From: Nocardia jiangxiensis NBRC 101359
Lineage (GTDB): Bacteria; Actinomycetota; Actinomycetes; Mycobacteriales; Mycobacteriaceae
Direction: 5' to 3'
DNA length: 64,000 nt
NCBI RefSeq assembly: GCF_000308615.1
Contig: NZ_BAGB01000054.1
Coordinates: 233,993 to 297,992 of the forward strand
Shown: one piece after another, positions 1 to 9,339 of the stretch
How the letters are laid out: each line of letters opens with the position of its first letter
Position numbering within the stretch: position 1 is the stretch's first letter
Translations under genes and position numbers: made by a program
The notes under the pieces: model-generated
Seen by the model: the letters and a program-made list of their open reading frames with translations, nothing else
The model's database searches: none
What the model was told of the DNA's origin: nothing

Positions 1-84
1 ACGGCCCGTCACGCCGTGTCGATCCTGACGTACGGACGCCTCCGGGCGGGGCGCTTCGATGGAAATTACCCCCGCGCGCGACGC

Positions 85-462
85 TCACACCTCCGATGCG
101 CGACGGGCCACGTCGATCTCGGCCATATGGTCCTGCGCCCAGGCACGCAGCGCGGACAGCGGCACCTCGAGCGATGCGCCCAGTTCGGTCAGCCGGTAGT
201 GCACCCGGGGTGGCACGGTGGGCTCGACCCGCCGCGCGACCAGGCCGTCGCGGGTCAGATCGCGCAGGGTCACCGACAGCATCTTCTGTGAGACGCCGGG
301 CATACGCCGTCGCAGCTCGGCGAATCGGACCTCTTCGGGCGCGGCCTCGGCGAGCAGTTTGACCACCATCGACACCCATTTGGTGCCCAGTCGATCCAGT
401 AACCGCCGGGTCGGGCAGCCGGGGTCGAACAGATCGCCGCGCGAACCGGTCGGGGCAGTCAC
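85..462 (-). CDS. HxlR-family winged-helix transcriptional regulator
   Basis: A 125-residue protein of typical HxlR length. The order is an N-terminal Cys (DPGCPTRRLLDRLGTKWV), then the winged helix with FAELRRRMPGVSQKMLS as the recognition region, then the wing (VPPRVHYRLTELG). In this family the N-terminal Cys can sense thiol-reactive or oxidising compounds; that role here is inferred. The GTG start at 462 follows a weak purine-rich stretch. The gene is divergent from the alpha/beta hydrolase at 558, and a palindrome lies between them, so it probably controls that gene and itself. Confidence 0.9.
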   Translation of the reverse strand: MTAPTGSRGDLFDPGCPTRRLLDRLGTKWVSMVVKLLAEAAPEEVRFAELRRRMPGVSQKMLSVTLRDLTRDGLVARRVEPTVPPRVHYRLTELGASLEVPLSALRAWAQDHMAEIDVARRASEV

Positions 463-519
463 CTGGAGCTCACCACCTGTGTCGAAAGTGCCTTCTTGGC
501 CGGACCTCCGATCCTACCT

Positions 520-548
520 ATGGTCACTTGGTAACCATTAGTGACCAG
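520..548. promoter_or_regulatory. Palindromic operator between hxlR and hydrolase genes
   Basis: GGTCACT (522-528) and AGTGACC (540-546) form a perfect 7-bp inverted repeat around a second small palindrome, GGTAACC (530-536). The site ends just before the AGGAGG ribosome-binding site of the hydrolase gene. Its position between the divergent genes fits the binding site of the HxlR protein; the regulator assignment is inferred. Confidence 0.6.
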
Positions 549-557
549 GAGGCCAGG

Positions 558-1415
558 GTGTCCGCAGCGCAGTCCGATATCGCCATACGACAGGTCGCGG
601 CCAATGGCATCGAGATCTCCGTCGCCCTCGCCGGCGACGGGCCCGCGGTGCTGCTGCTGCACGGATTCCCGCACACCTGGCAGCTGTGGCGCGCGGTGAT
701 CGGCCCACTGGCACAACGACATCGGGTGATCGCACCGGATCTGCGCGGTCTCGGCGGCAGCACCCGCGCCACCGACGGCTACGACGCGCGGGCACTGGCC
801 GACGACGCGGCCGCACTCCTGACCGCTCTCGGCGAGCCGCGCGCCACGGTGGTCGCGATCGACGCCGCGGTCCCCGCGGCCTTCCTGCTGGCTCTGCGCC
901 GCCCGGGCCCGGTCGACCGGCTGGTGCTGATGGAATCGCTGCTGGGCACGCTGCCGGGCGCCGAAACCTTCCTGGCCGGTGGCCCGCCCTGGTGGTTCGG
1001 CTTCCACGCGGTCCCCGGCCTGGCCGAACGAGTGCTGGCCGGGAACGAACCCGCGTACCTCGACTGGTTCCTGCGCATCGGAACCCTGGGCCGCGGTGTC
1101 CCCGAAGCGATCCGGGACGCGTTCGTCGCGGCGTACACCGGAGTCGAATCGCTGCGGTGCGCGTTCTCCTACTATCGCGCGATGCCCGAGACCGCCGAGC
1201 AGATCCGCGCGGCCGTCACCGCGACCCGGCTGACGGTGCCGACCCTGGCGATCGGCGCACATCCGGTCGGCGATGCGCTGGCGAGCCAACTCCGGCCGGT
1301 CGCCGACGATCTGAGATCCCACCTGATCCCGGACAGCGGCCACATCATCCCGCTGGACCGACCCGACGCACTGCTCCCACTGCTGACCGAATTCATCGAC
1401 TCCGACAACAGATGA
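558..1415 (+). CDS. alpha/beta-fold hydrolase with a degenerate nucleophile elbow
   Basis: A 285-residue protein. The oxyanion region is LLHGFPHTW (about 33-41), the strand-4 motif is PDLRGLGGS (60-68), and the C-terminal His is in SGHIIPLDRP. In the epoxide hydrolase/dehalogenase branch the elbow is G-H-D-x-G; here it reads A-I-D-A-A around Asp102, so the Asp is present but both flanking glycines are lost. A cap domain follows. The start is GTG 558, six bases after AGGAGG (547-552); an in-frame TTG at 528 lies inside the operator and is less likely. The substrate is unknown. It is probably the target of the divergent HxlR regulator. Confidence 0.8.
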   Translation: MSAAQSDIAIRQVAANGIEISVALAGDGPAVLLLHGFPHTWQLWRAVIGPLAQRHRVIAPDLRGLGGSTRATDGYDARALADDAAALLTALGEPRATVVAIDAAVPAAFLLALRRPGPVDRLVLMESLLGTLPGAETFLAGGPPWWFGFHAVPGLAERVLAGNEPAYLDWFLRIGTLGRGVPEAIRDAFVAAYTGVESLRCAFSYYRAMPETAEQIRAAVTATRLTVPTLAIGAHPVGDALASQLRPVADDLRSHLIPDSGHIIPLDRPDALLPLLTEFIDSDNR

Positions 1416-1498
1416 AAATTGTTGCCGTCACTTTCGCCCGGCGGCGCGTCCGCGGAGCCGGAACCAGCTGGGCACACTGCTCCGGCCGCTCGCCGGAT

Positions 1499-4400
1499 TC
1501 AGCGCCCCCAGCGGCGAGTGAGGTTGTCGTCCAGATACTTTCGGGTGGACACCGTGAGCGAATGGTCGGGGCCCAGCACGTGGGTCCGCGCCGCGAGAGT
1601 CTGTTCGAGGATCTGCACGGCCTGCTCGCGGTCGCCGTACAGGTGGTAGGCGACGCCGAGGTTGTACTGGGTGTTGAGTGTGTTCGGATGTTCCGCGCCC
1701 AGCACGCGTTGCCTGGAGACCAGGGTTTTCCCGATCACATCGATGCCCTCGGTGAAGCGCCGGGCATTGGTGTAGGCGGCGCCCAGGTAGTGGCGGCTGG
1801 TGAGCGTATCGGGATGCTCCGGGCCCAGCAGCCGTTCGCGGATCTCGGTATTGCGCGTGTGCAGCTCGAGCGCCTCCTCGTATCGGCGCACACCGCTGTA
1901 GGCGACGGCGAGATTGCCCCGGCAGCTCACGGTGTCGGGATGTTCGGGGCCCAGCACGCGTTCGCGGGCGGGCAGCGTCTGTTCGAACAGCATGATGGCC
2001 AGATCCTTCTGGCCCGTCGACTGATAGGCGTCGGCCAGATTGTTCCGGGAGATGAGCGTGTCGGGATGGTCGGGTCCGAGGGTGCGCTCCCGGGCGGCCA
2101 GGATGCTCTCGTGCATCGTCACCGCCTCCCGCAGGCGCCCGGCCTGCCCGAGGGCGAAGGCCAGATTATTGCGGACGGTGAGGGTCAGTTGATGATCGGG
2201 CCCCCAGGTCCGTTCCCGCCGGACCACGAGGGTTTCGTTCAGCGCCAGAGCATCGGTGTTGCGGCCGGACTCGGCATAGGCGTGGGCGAGCATCTGCCCG
2301 GCCGTCAGGGTGTTGGCGTGGTCGGTGCCGTACCGACGTTCGCGCAACGAGAAGAAGCGTTGCAGCAACGGGATGGATTCCTCGTGCCGGTCGGCCTTGC
2401 GATAGGCGGCGCCCAGGAACAGGCGGACGGTGTCGACATCGTCGTGGTCGGAACCCAGGCGAGCCTCCCGATCGGTCAGCACGCGCACCAGGACCGGAAT
2501 CGCCGCCTCGTACCGATCCACCCCGGACAGGCTCGCCCCCAACAGCATTCGGATTTCGTCGGTTTCGATGTGACTCCCGCCGAGCCGGTCCGCCCGTTCG
2601 GCGAGCGCGCGTTCGAGCGGCGCGATCGAGTCGCCGTACCGGTCGACTGCTCGATAGCTGCGCGCAAGGGCCAGGCACACGTTGGCGATCTGCTCCTCCC
2701 GATCGGGCAGGCAGCGCTGGTACGTGGCGAGGAGTTGTTCGAGCAGCGGGATCGCCGCCGCGTGCCGTTCGGCCTTCACATGCGCGTGGACCAGCTCCCA
2801 GCGCAGCTTGGCCGCCTCGAGATCGTCCGGGCCGCTGCGGTTTTCCCGTTCCGCGAGCATATCCGTCAACAGCGCGACACCCTCCGCCGCACGATCGCCG
2901 ACGCCGATGTACGACTGCGCGAGACGTTTTCGGCATTCGCGGGTCTGCTCGCCGTCCGCGCCGCGCGCACGCTCGTTCAGCAGCAGGGCACGTTCACCCA
3001 GCGGTATCGCCGCCGCGTACTGCCCGAGGTTGACCAGCGAGAAAGCGAGCAGGCTACAGGCGTCCGCGATTTCGCCGTGGTCGAGGTCGGGTGTGCGTTC
3101 GGCCGCGGCCAGGGTCTGTTCGAGCAGCGGCAGCGATTCCTCGTACCGTCGCGCCTCCTGGTACATCCGCCCGAGGTCCGCACGGTGTAGATACAGGTCC
3201 CGGCCGTCGGGCTCGAGCAGCTTCTCCCACGCGACCAGCAGGCCCTCCAGAAGCAGCAGGGCGGTGTCGTGGTCGCCGATGTGATGGTGCGCCCGAGCCA
3301 ACTGCTCGCAGGCATTCAGCGCCAGCGGATCCGTGTCGCCGAGGAGTCGCAACCGATCGTCGGCGATGCCTTCGAACAGTGTCAGCGCCGGTTCACGCCG
3401 ACCTGCCTGCAAGTAGGTCGTGGCGAGAAACTCACGGGCCGTGAGAGTTTCGGAGTCATCAGGGCCCGCGAGACGCTCCTGATCGGCTACCGCGCGCTCG
3501 AGCTGAACGACGGCCTCCGCGTGCCGGCCCGCGCCCCGGTAGGCACGGGCCAGACCTCGACGGGCGCCGATCGTCTCGGAATGTTCTTCGCCCAGTTCAC
3601 TTTCCGCAACGCTCAGTGTGCTCTCGTAGAGCCGGACCGCCGAATCATGATTCCCGGCAAGGTGATACGCCACCGCGAGGTTGTTGCGCGCAGCGGCGGT
3701 CTCGGGATGCAGTTCACCCAGCATGGCCGAACGCTCGGTCAGCGTGCGCAGCAGCGCAGCGACATCGGTCGCCGCGGGATCGGCCGAATCGTCCGGACCG
3801 GCGAGCGCTCGAACGGTCTCGATCGCCGAGTCCAGCGCCCCGCTCTCACCCAGCCGTCCCCGGATCACCCGGGCCGCGCGGGGATGCATCAGTACCGTGC
3901 GGCGATCGATCGAATAGACCAGCAGCGCACCGCGCAGACAGTCGTCGATCGCCATCTCGACCACATCGCGACCGGCGTCGTCGCCGTCGACCAGGCCGTA
4001 CAGCGCGGACAGCGGGGCCCGCCGGCCGGGCAGCACGGCCACCGCCTCGAGCAGTCGTCGCAGCAGCCCGGACTCGTCGTCCAGCAGGACGCTCTCGACC
4101 GCGATCGCCAGCGCGGCGTCGACGCCGCCGGACCCGAGCAGTTCGAGATATCCGGAGTAGTTCAGGCGCTGCGACGGATGGCGGCGACGCAGGCGAATCG
4201 CGCTGGCCGCCACCGCAAGACCCAACGGCAGATCGCCCAGCGCCTGGGCCACCGCATCGGCTCCGGCGTCGTCGTCCACTTGGGCCCGACGGAGCAGATA
4301 CGCCACCGACTCCGCGCGAGCGAACGGCTCGACGAGCACCTGTTCACCCAATTCTGCTGCGGCACTGAATGTTCCGCTGACCAGCACGCGCACCGACGGT

Positions 4401-4825
4401 CCGGCCGGGAGATAGGGCCGCACCATCTCCGGATCGCTCACGGTATGGAAGATCAGCAGATTCGCGCCCGGCCGTTGCGACAGGGCCGCGACCAAGCGGC
4501 GCGCGGACCCCACCGCATCGCCCGGTTCGGCGACCCCGAGCCCCTCGGCGACGGCGAGCAGATCGGTGAGCAGTTCGGATTCGGTTGCGGCACAGACCCA
4601 CCCGACCACGCCCTCGGCAGCGGCGAGCGCCGCCCGCGCACAGGCGGCGGCGACCTGCGTGCGCCCCACCCCGACCCGGTCGTCCGGCGCGACCAGCACC
4701 ACGACCGGACTGCGCCCGAGCGCCTCGCGCACCCGCCCGACGACCTCGCGATCGACGAAACCCATCGGCTCGTCCGGTATCTCACCGATCGCCGGTACAT
4801 GGACGATCGACTCCCCGATCGACAT
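1499..4825 (-). CDS. Large NTPase-like protein with C-terminal TPR array
   Basis: A 1108-residue protein. Residues 20-370 resemble an NB-ARC/AAA-like module. The Walker A position reads VGVGRTQ (51-57), with Arg instead of the expected Lys; a hydrophobic strand ANLLIFHT sits near the Walker B position but lacks the acidic pair. From about 375 to the end there are 15 or more tetratricopeptide units of 42 residues, many with the kinesin-light-chain-like pattern LGPDHPDTL...NNLA.AY. Such proteins usually act as scaffolds or signalling switches; the partner is unknown. The degenerate P-loop suggests weak or absent ATP hydrolysis. The start follows a GGGGG stretch. Confidence 0.85.
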   Translation of the reverse strand: MSIGESIVHVPAIGEIPDEPMGFVDREVVGRVREALGRSPVVVLVAPDDRVGVGRTQVAAACARAALAAAEGVVGWVCAATESELLTDLLAVAEGLGVAEPGDAVGSARRLVAALSQRPGANLLIFHTVSDPEMVRPYLPAGPSVRVLVSGTFSAAAELGEQVLVEPFARAESVAYLLRRAQVDDDAGADAVAQALGDLPLGLAVAASAIRLRRRHPSQRLNYSGYLELLGSGGVDAALAIAVESVLLDDESGLLRRLLEAVAVLPGRRAPLSALYGLVDGDDAGRDVVEMAIDDCLRGALLVYSIDRRTVLMHPRAARVIRGRLGESGALDSAIETVRALAGPDDSADPAATDVAALLRTLTERSAMLGELHPETAAARNNLAVAYHLAGNHDSAVRLYESTLSVAESELGEEHSETIGARRGLARAYRGAGRHAEAVVQLERAVADQERLAGPDDSETLTAREFLATTYLQAGRREPALTLFEGIADDRLRLLGDTDPLALNACEQLARAHHHIGDHDTALLLLEGLLVAWEKLLEPDGRDLYLHRADLGRMYQEARRYEESLPLLEQTLAAAERTPDLDHGEIADACSLLAFSLVNLGQYAAAIPLGERALLLNERARGADGEQTRECRKRLAQSYIGVGDRAAEGVALLTDMLAERENRSGPDDLEAAKLRWELVHAHVKAERHAAAIPLLEQLLATYQRCLPDREEQIANVCLALARSYRAVDRYGDSIAPLERALAERADRLGGSHIETDEIRMLLGASLSGVDRYEAAIPVLVRVLTDREARLGSDHDDVDTVRLFLGAAYRKADRHEESIPLLQRFFSLRERRYGTDHANTLTAGQMLAHAYAESGRNTDALALNETLVVRRERTWGPDHQLTLTVRNNLAFALGQAGRLREAVTMHESILAARERTLGPDHPDTLISRNNLADAYQSTGQKDLAIMLFEQTLPARERVLGPEHPDTVSCRGNLAVAYSGVRRYEEALELHTRNTEIRERLLGPEHPDTLTSRHYLGAAYTNARRFTEGIDVIGKTLVSRQRVLGAEHPNTLNTQYNLGVAYHLYGDREQAVQILEQTLAARTHVLGPDHSLTVSTRKYLDDNLTRRWGR

Positions 4826-5009
4826 CGTCGGCCCCCGAAACTTCTACTCCGAGCAAAACAACGAAAACTCAGCGCCGGACCCGCCCCGACACCCCGGCCA
4901 AGTTAACACTGCTCCGCCTCCGAGTGAACACCACTCCGCACCACATTTCCGGGCGGCAAGAATCCGAATAGCCCTGGATTCACAACAAATCCGACAATTC
5001 CGATCAGGA

Positions 5010-6008
5010 TCAGCCTGCGGTCGCGGCGATAGTGGCGCCGGTGAGTTCGACCGAGCGAATGCGGTCCGCGATATCGGTGGCGTGGTGGGCGAGGATGAGT
5101 TCGTCCGCACCGATGGAGTCGGCGAATTCGGTCAGGTAGGCGCGGACGTCCTCGGGCAGGCCGACGGCGGTGTACTTGGTCATCTCCGAGAGGTGACGGC
5201 CGTTGGGGGTGGCGAGGAAGGCGTCGATCTCCTCGTCGGTGAACGGGAGATCGCCCGCGCCGCGCCGGATCATCATCCGCGCGCGGGCCCGGTAGGCGAC
5301 CGCGCGCTGTTGCGCCGCGTCCTCGTAGGTGTCGGCGGCGAAGACGTTCGCTCCGGCCATGACATACGGTTCGGCGAGCTGTTCCGAAGGCCGGAAGTGT
5401 TCGCGATAGACCTCGACGGCGCGGTGCAGTGCGTCGGGGGCGAAGTGGGAGGCGAAGGCGTACGGCAGCCCCAGTTGTGCGGCCAACTGCGCGCCGAACA
5501 GCGAGGAGCCCAGGATGTACAGCGGCACAACGCCTTCCGCACGGGGCACCGCCTGCACGCCCGGAATGCGCGAATCCCCGGTCAGATATCCCTGCAATTC
5601 GAGCACGTCCTGCGGAAAGGTATCGGCCGAGGAGTGATCGCGGCGCAGCGCGAACATGGTCTTCTGGTCACTGCCCGGCGCGCGGCCCAGCCCGAGGTCG
5701 ATCCGACCCGGATACAGCGTCTCGAGGGTGCCGAACTGTTCGGCGATCACCAGCGGCGAGTGATTGGGCAGCATGATCCCGCCCGCGCCGAGCCGGATGC
5801 TCTCGGTCTGCCCCGCGACGTGCCCGATCAGCACACTCGTCGCACTCGACGCGATCGACCCCATGTTGTGATGCTCGGCATACCAGACCCGGCGATATCC
5901 GCTGCGCTCGGCGGCCTGGGCCAGGGCCACGCTGTTGTCGAAGCTGTCCCGCGCGGTCCCACCGGGTGCGATGGACGCGAGATCGAGGATGGACAGGGCG
6001 AGGGGCAT
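5010..6008 (-). CDS. LLM class flavin-dependent oxidoreductase
   Basis: A 332-residue luciferase-like monooxygenase (bacterial luciferase TIM barrel). Typical signatures are the N-terminal LSILDLASI, the YRRVWYAEHHNM segment, RLGAGGIMLPNHSPL and IDLGLGRAPGSD. This MsnO8-like subgroup uses reduced FMN (or F420) to oxidise small organic substrates; the substrate is not known. The start is taken at 6008 because the sequence upstream is low-complexity basic residues and AAAGG precedes this ATG. Confidence 0.9.
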   Translation of the reverse strand: MPLALSILDLASIAPGGTARDSFDNSVALAQAAERSGYRRVWYAEHHNMGSIASSATSVLIGHVAGQTESIRLGAGGIMLPNHSPLVIAEQFGTLETLYPGRIDLGLGRAPGSDQKTMFALRRDHSSADTFPQDVLELQGYLTGDSRIPGVQAVPRAEGVVPLYILGSSLFGAQLAAQLGLPYAFASHFAPDALHRAVEVYREHFRPSEQLAEPYVMAGANVFAADTYEDAAQQRAVAYRARARMMIRRGAGDLPFTDEEIDAFLATPNGRHLSEMTKYTAVGLPEDVRAYLTEFADSIGADELILAHHATDIADRIRSVELTGATIAATAG

Positions 6009-6125
6009 ACGTCGCCGCCTTTCGAAGATCGGTAGCCCGGTGGGATTCTTGAAGTGCAACGCTCCGGAGCCCGCCGCGCATTCCGCGCCCCGGCTCACCC
6101 GATGATCACCCGGTGCGGGTGAGCG

Positions 6126-7004
6126 CTATCGCCCCAACGCCGCGAGCACGGCACGGGCCTGGTGGTCGGCTCCGAGCTGGTCGGGGTGGAACGGGACCAC
6201 CAGCCCGGCCGGGTCGGTGGAGAACGGGATCAGGCCCTCGACCCAGCGAGTGCCGGGCGGCTGACAGGCATCGTGGCCGGCACTGCCCCGATAGGTATCG
6301 ACGAACCGCGCGCCGGACTCGGCGGCAGCGCGAGCCAGCATGGCGTCGAGTTCGATCAGCTTGCGGCCCACCCAGACCGCATCGGTGTCCGAGATCGGGA
6401 TCCGCGGGAAGCAGCCGCCGGAGATGCCGATGCCCTCCAGATAGTCCACCAGCAGGATTCGCGCATGCGGCGACCGTTCGCGGATATCCCGCACGGCCGC
6501 AACGATTGTCGGCTCGTATGCGGTGATCTGCGCCGAGATCCGGTCCACGCCGCCGGGCACCCACTTCGCCTGGCAGGGCGACACCGCCGGATTCAGGGTC
6601 AGGCAATCCTGTACCGCGGGAGCCAATCCCGTGTCGTTGCCGCCGATTTCGAGCGTCACCAGATCGGTCGAGGGGGTGAGGCGATCGAACTGCGGTGCGT
6701 TGACGCCGCCGGTGACCTCCTGCGGCCGCGTCAGGTCGTGCACGGTCGCACCACCGCAGGTCGCATCGCGGAAATTCGGAATCGCCAGTGCGGCCGCCAC
6801 CTGCTTGGCGTAATCGCGCGCACTCTGCGCGCAACCCAGCGGGACGAATTCGGTACTCGGGGTGGTCACGGTGGCATCGGCCGCCCACGAATCCCCCAGT
6901 GCGACATACTCGCCGAACCCGGGCGCGGCCGAAGCGGGCCCGGCGCCCGGCCATCCGGCCACCACCGCCACACCGGCGATCAGCAGTGCTGAGATCTTGC
7001 GCAT
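6126..7004 (-). CDS. Secreted SGNH/GDSL-family hydrolase
   Basis: A 292-residue precursor with a Sec signal peptide (MRKISALLIAGVAVVAG, cleavage likely after ASA about residue 26). Block I is VALGDSW with Ser39, block III is EIGGNDTG, and the C-terminal His block is FHPDQLGADH. Together these give the catalytic set of SGNH esterases/lipases. It acts outside the membrane on an ester or lipid substrate not identifiable from sequence. GAGGAG lies six bases before the ATG. Confidence 0.88.
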   Translation of the reverse strand: MRKISALLIAGVAVVAGWPGAGPASAAPGFGEYVALGDSWAADATVTTPSTEFVPLGCAQSARDYAKQVAAALAIPNFRDATCGGATVHDLTRPQEVTGGVNAPQFDRLTPSTDLVTLEIGGNDTGLAPAVQDCLTLNPAVSPCQAKWVPGGVDRISAQITAYEPTIVAAVRDIRERSPHARILLVDYLEGIGISGGCFPRIPISDTDAVWVGRKLIELDAMLARAAAESGARFVDTYRGSAGHDACQPPGTRWVEGLIPFSTDPAGLVVPFHPDQLGADHQARAVLAALGR

Positions 7005-7095
7005 CGCGTCTCCTCACCCGACCCCGAGCAGATTTGATGGACGAACGTCCAGTAGCCCGAAGATAGCACCGCGCAATCACTTTCGGACGGAAAGG

Positions 7096-8373
7096 TCATG
7101 GAGTGTCGACGGATGCCACCTCCCGTGACGCCCGGCCACCGGACCGCAGATACCCGGCCGCGGCCGCGATCAGCACGAGAGTGAGCCAGATGTAGGCGTT
7201 GTGATACAGCGTCGAATGCTGGTGATAATCGAAGACGCTGCTCGCTCGCACATCCAGCAGCGGCAACACCCCACCCGACGCGATCACCGCCGTCACCACC
7301 GCGATCGGCGCCGTCACCACACCCGGCCGCCGGATCGCCAGATCGGCCAGGACGATCAGCGCCGGGAAGAGAAACACCCAGTGATGCACCCAGCTGTACG
7401 GGGAGACCGTCGTCATGGTCAGCCCGCACAGTGCGACGGCGGCCAGTTCGTCCCCTGCTCGCGACAGCCGCCGGGCCAGCATCAGGCAGATCCCCGCGAC
7501 CGCCAGCGCCGCGATCAGCCACAGCACCTGATGAATTCCCGCGACGCCGATGGTGCGGGCGAGCAATCCGCGCAACGACTCGTTGGAGTTGTTCTGCGGC
7601 ACGCCGACCCGCGCGGGATCGGCGAACGCACCACTCCAGAACGTCAGCGAATCGCGCGGCATGATCAGCGCACCCACCAGCACCGTCGCGGCGAATCCGC
7701 CGACGGCCATCCCCGCCGCCCGATACCGCTTGGTGGCCAGCAGATACAGCACGAAGAACGCGGGCGTCAGCTTGATGCCCGCCGCGACGCCGGTCAGCAC
7801 GCCTTTGCATCGCGCCGAATCCGGCAGCGCCATATCCACCACCACGAGCATCAGCAGCAGAATGTTGACCTGACCGAATGCCATGGTCTGCCGAATCGGC
7901 TCACACCACAGGGCCAGACCGGCGATCGGCACGCCCAGCAGCACCGTCCGCAGATCCCGCCGATACCCCAGCATGGACAACCCCGCCCACGCCGAGACGA
8001 CGACCATCGCGACATTGCCCAGCCCCGCGACGCAGTATCGCGCCACACCGGCGAGTCCGGCCAACGGCACGAACAGCAGGGCCGCGAACGGCGTGTAGAC
8101 GAACTCCATCACCCCGCGGGCATGCCCGAGCAGCGGCGTGTCGTAGAGCGAGACCCCTTGGGACACACGATGTCCCGCGATCTGATACACCCCGAGATCG
8201 GTGAGGTGCAGCATGAACCGCGGTTCGCGCAGCACCAGATCGAGGTAGTACCCGCCCGCGATCACACCCACCACCGCGACGATGCAGCAGACCGGAAGGG
8301 GAATCGCGCGACGCGGCGGCGCAGGGCCGACCGCGGACGGAACTGTCGGTTTCTCGATCGTCGGCAACGACAC
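7096..8373 (-). CDS. GT87 polyprenyl-phosphate mannosyltransferase-like membrane protein
   Basis: About 425 residues with ten or more hydrophobic segments. The periplasmic loop has the family Asp-containing motif HLTDLGVYQIAG, followed by FVYTPFAALLFVPLA, the AFGQVNILLLML helix and IKLTPAFFVLYLL. These are hallmarks of DUF2029/GT87 enzymes such as mycobacterial PimE, which add mannose from polyprenyl-phosphate-mannose to envelope glycolipids. GTG 8373 with GGAG six bases upstream is preferred over GTG 8409. The acceptor is unknown. Confidence 0.85.
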   Translation of the reverse strand: MSLPTIEKPTVPSAVGPAPPRRAIPLPVCCIVAVVGVIAGGYYLDLVLREPRFMLHLTDLGVYQIAGHRVSQGVSLYDTPLLGHARGVMEFVYTPFAALLFVPLAGLAGVARYCVAGLGNVAMVVVSAWAGLSMLGYRRDLRTVLLGVPIAGLALWCEPIRQTMAFGQVNILLLMLVVVDMALPDSARCKGVLTGVAAGIKLTPAFFVLYLLATKRYRAAGMAVGGFAATVLVGALIMPRDSLTFWSGAFADPARVGVPQNNSNESLRGLLARTIGVAGIHQVLWLIAALAVAGICLMLARRLSRAGDELAAVALCGLTMTTVSPYSWVHHWVFLFPALIVLADLAIRRPGVVTAPIAVVTAVIASGGVLPLLDVRASSVFDYHQHSTLYHNAYIWLTLVLIAAAAGYLRSGGRASREVASVDTP

Positions 8374-8450
8374 ATCCACTCCAGCATTCGACGCCCGTGC
8401 GCCCAACACCGTAGCCCCCGGCCGGCGACCTCACCCGGCCGCCGCGCCCC

Positions 8451-8738
8451 TCACTCGAGGTGCGGCTCCCATTCGCCGGGCTGACCGTCCACCGACGGGT
8501 CGTAGAGCACGACGAACCGCAACTGCCGCGGGGCCGAGAGCGGGAACGGCCCGACGCTCAACTCCTCGCAGGTGTACCGGTCGCTGCTCATCGTGCGTAC
8601 CCAGGTCGGCGGCCCGCCCTGCTGATCGAGCCACTTCTGAAAGACCGATCGTGCCGGTTTGGCGGCCATGATGACCGACATCAACGGTAATGCGTCGAGT
8701 TCACCGGCAGTGGAGACGAACCGAAGACTCTCACTCAT
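8451..8738 (-). CDS. Conserved-looking small protein of unknown function
   Basis: A 95-residue soluble protein with no signal peptide or membrane segment and no domain I recognise. Codon use is typical of neighbouring genes (high GC3). The centre has a short basic region (AAKPARSVFQKWLDQQ) and the C-terminus is acidic. It lies between GT87 and the DUF5313 gene on the same strand, so all three may be co-transcribed. Confidence 0.65.
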   Translation of the reverse strand: MSESLRFVSTAGELDALPLMSVIMAAKPARSVFQKWLDQQGGPPTWVRTMSSDRYTCEELSVGPFPLSAPRQLRFVVLYDPSVDGQPGEWEPHLE

Positions 8739-8773
8739 GCAGGGATCTTCTCACCTACCGGCCGGAACGAGGC

Positions 8774-9151
8774 TCAACCGCGACCGTGGCTGCGTTCGTA
8801 GGCGTCACGTTCGAGCGCTGCCCGGCTGCGCGCGGCCACATCGGCGAGCGCCGGATCCAGACCGTGCTTGGCCAGCCGGTAGCGGCGGTAGACGTAGGTC
8901 AGCGCGATCGCGAAGAACATCAGCGGCAGGAAGATCAGCGCCATCATCGCCCCGCCCATCCACAGCGGGCCCGGTACCAGCAGGAACAGACTCAACACCA
9001 CCAGCAGCGGAATCATCAGCCGCAGCAGGTAGCGCCGGGCCGCGCCCGGACCGGTGAGATCGTTCAGCACCCACCCGGACATCGACTCGGGCAGGGTGCC
9101 GCCGCAGATGTAGCGCAACCGCTGTAGCGGGTTCGGCGTCCGGTCGCTCAT
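8774..9151 (-). CDS. DUF5313-family small membrane protein
   Basis: A 125-residue protein that starts NPLQRLRYICGGTLPESMSG, the actinobacterial DUF5313 opening with the xxRYxxGGxLP pattern. Two membrane segments (about 45-62 and 66-88) form a hairpin, followed by a basic amphipathic tail. Function is unknown in the family; the members are Mycobacteriales envelope proteins. The gene is divergent from the MarR regulator at 9340, with one MarR-like palindrome next to each gene, so it is probably the regulated target. Confidence 0.8.
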   Translation of the reverse strand: MSDRTPNPLQRLRYICGGTLPESMSGWVLNDLTGPGAARRYLLRLMIPLLVVLSLFLLVPGPLWMGGAMMALIFLPLMFFAIALTYVYRRYRLAKHGLDPALADVAARSRAALERDAYERSHGRG

Positions 9152-9181
9152 CGCCCTCTCCTTCGCGTACCAAAAGTTCGT

Positions 9182-9198
9182 GCACTAACTATTAACAC
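9182..9198. promoter_or_regulatory. MarR-type operator, DUF5313-gene side
   Basis: GCACTAA-CTA-TTAACAC is an imperfect inverted repeat 31 bp upstream of the DUF5313 start. It matches the stronger site at 9294-9310 (shared half-site GYACTAA), so the two probably bind the same regulator. Confidence 0.55.
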
Positions 9199-9293
9199 AA
9201 AAATACTACCGACACATCCTCACGGAAGGAATCATCAGCGCATTTGAACTGTGATTATGGTTGCACCACCGGTTCCGCACACCTACGATTCGT

Positions 9294-9310
9294 GTACTAA
9301 TGGTTAGTGC
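9294..9310. promoter_or_regulatory. MarR-type operator, marR side
   Basis: GTACTAATGGTTAGTGC has a perfect ACTAA-TGG-TTAGT core (9296-9308) and lies 30 bp before the marR start. It is the likely autoregulatory site of the MarR protein encoded at 9340. Confidence 0.6.
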
Positions 9311-9339
9311 AGTTGCCCCACTCGACGAGAGGCGGAGTT

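Noticed and set aside
686..3190. 834-codon plus-strand open frame
   Set aside because: It is the antisense shadow of the hydrolase and TPR genes; Arg/Pro/Gly-rich with no domain and no ribosome-binding site.
7201..8484. 427-codon plus-strand frame opposite GT87
   Set aside because: His/Gln/Arg-rich shadow of a membrane-protein gene; no homology or ribosome-binding site.
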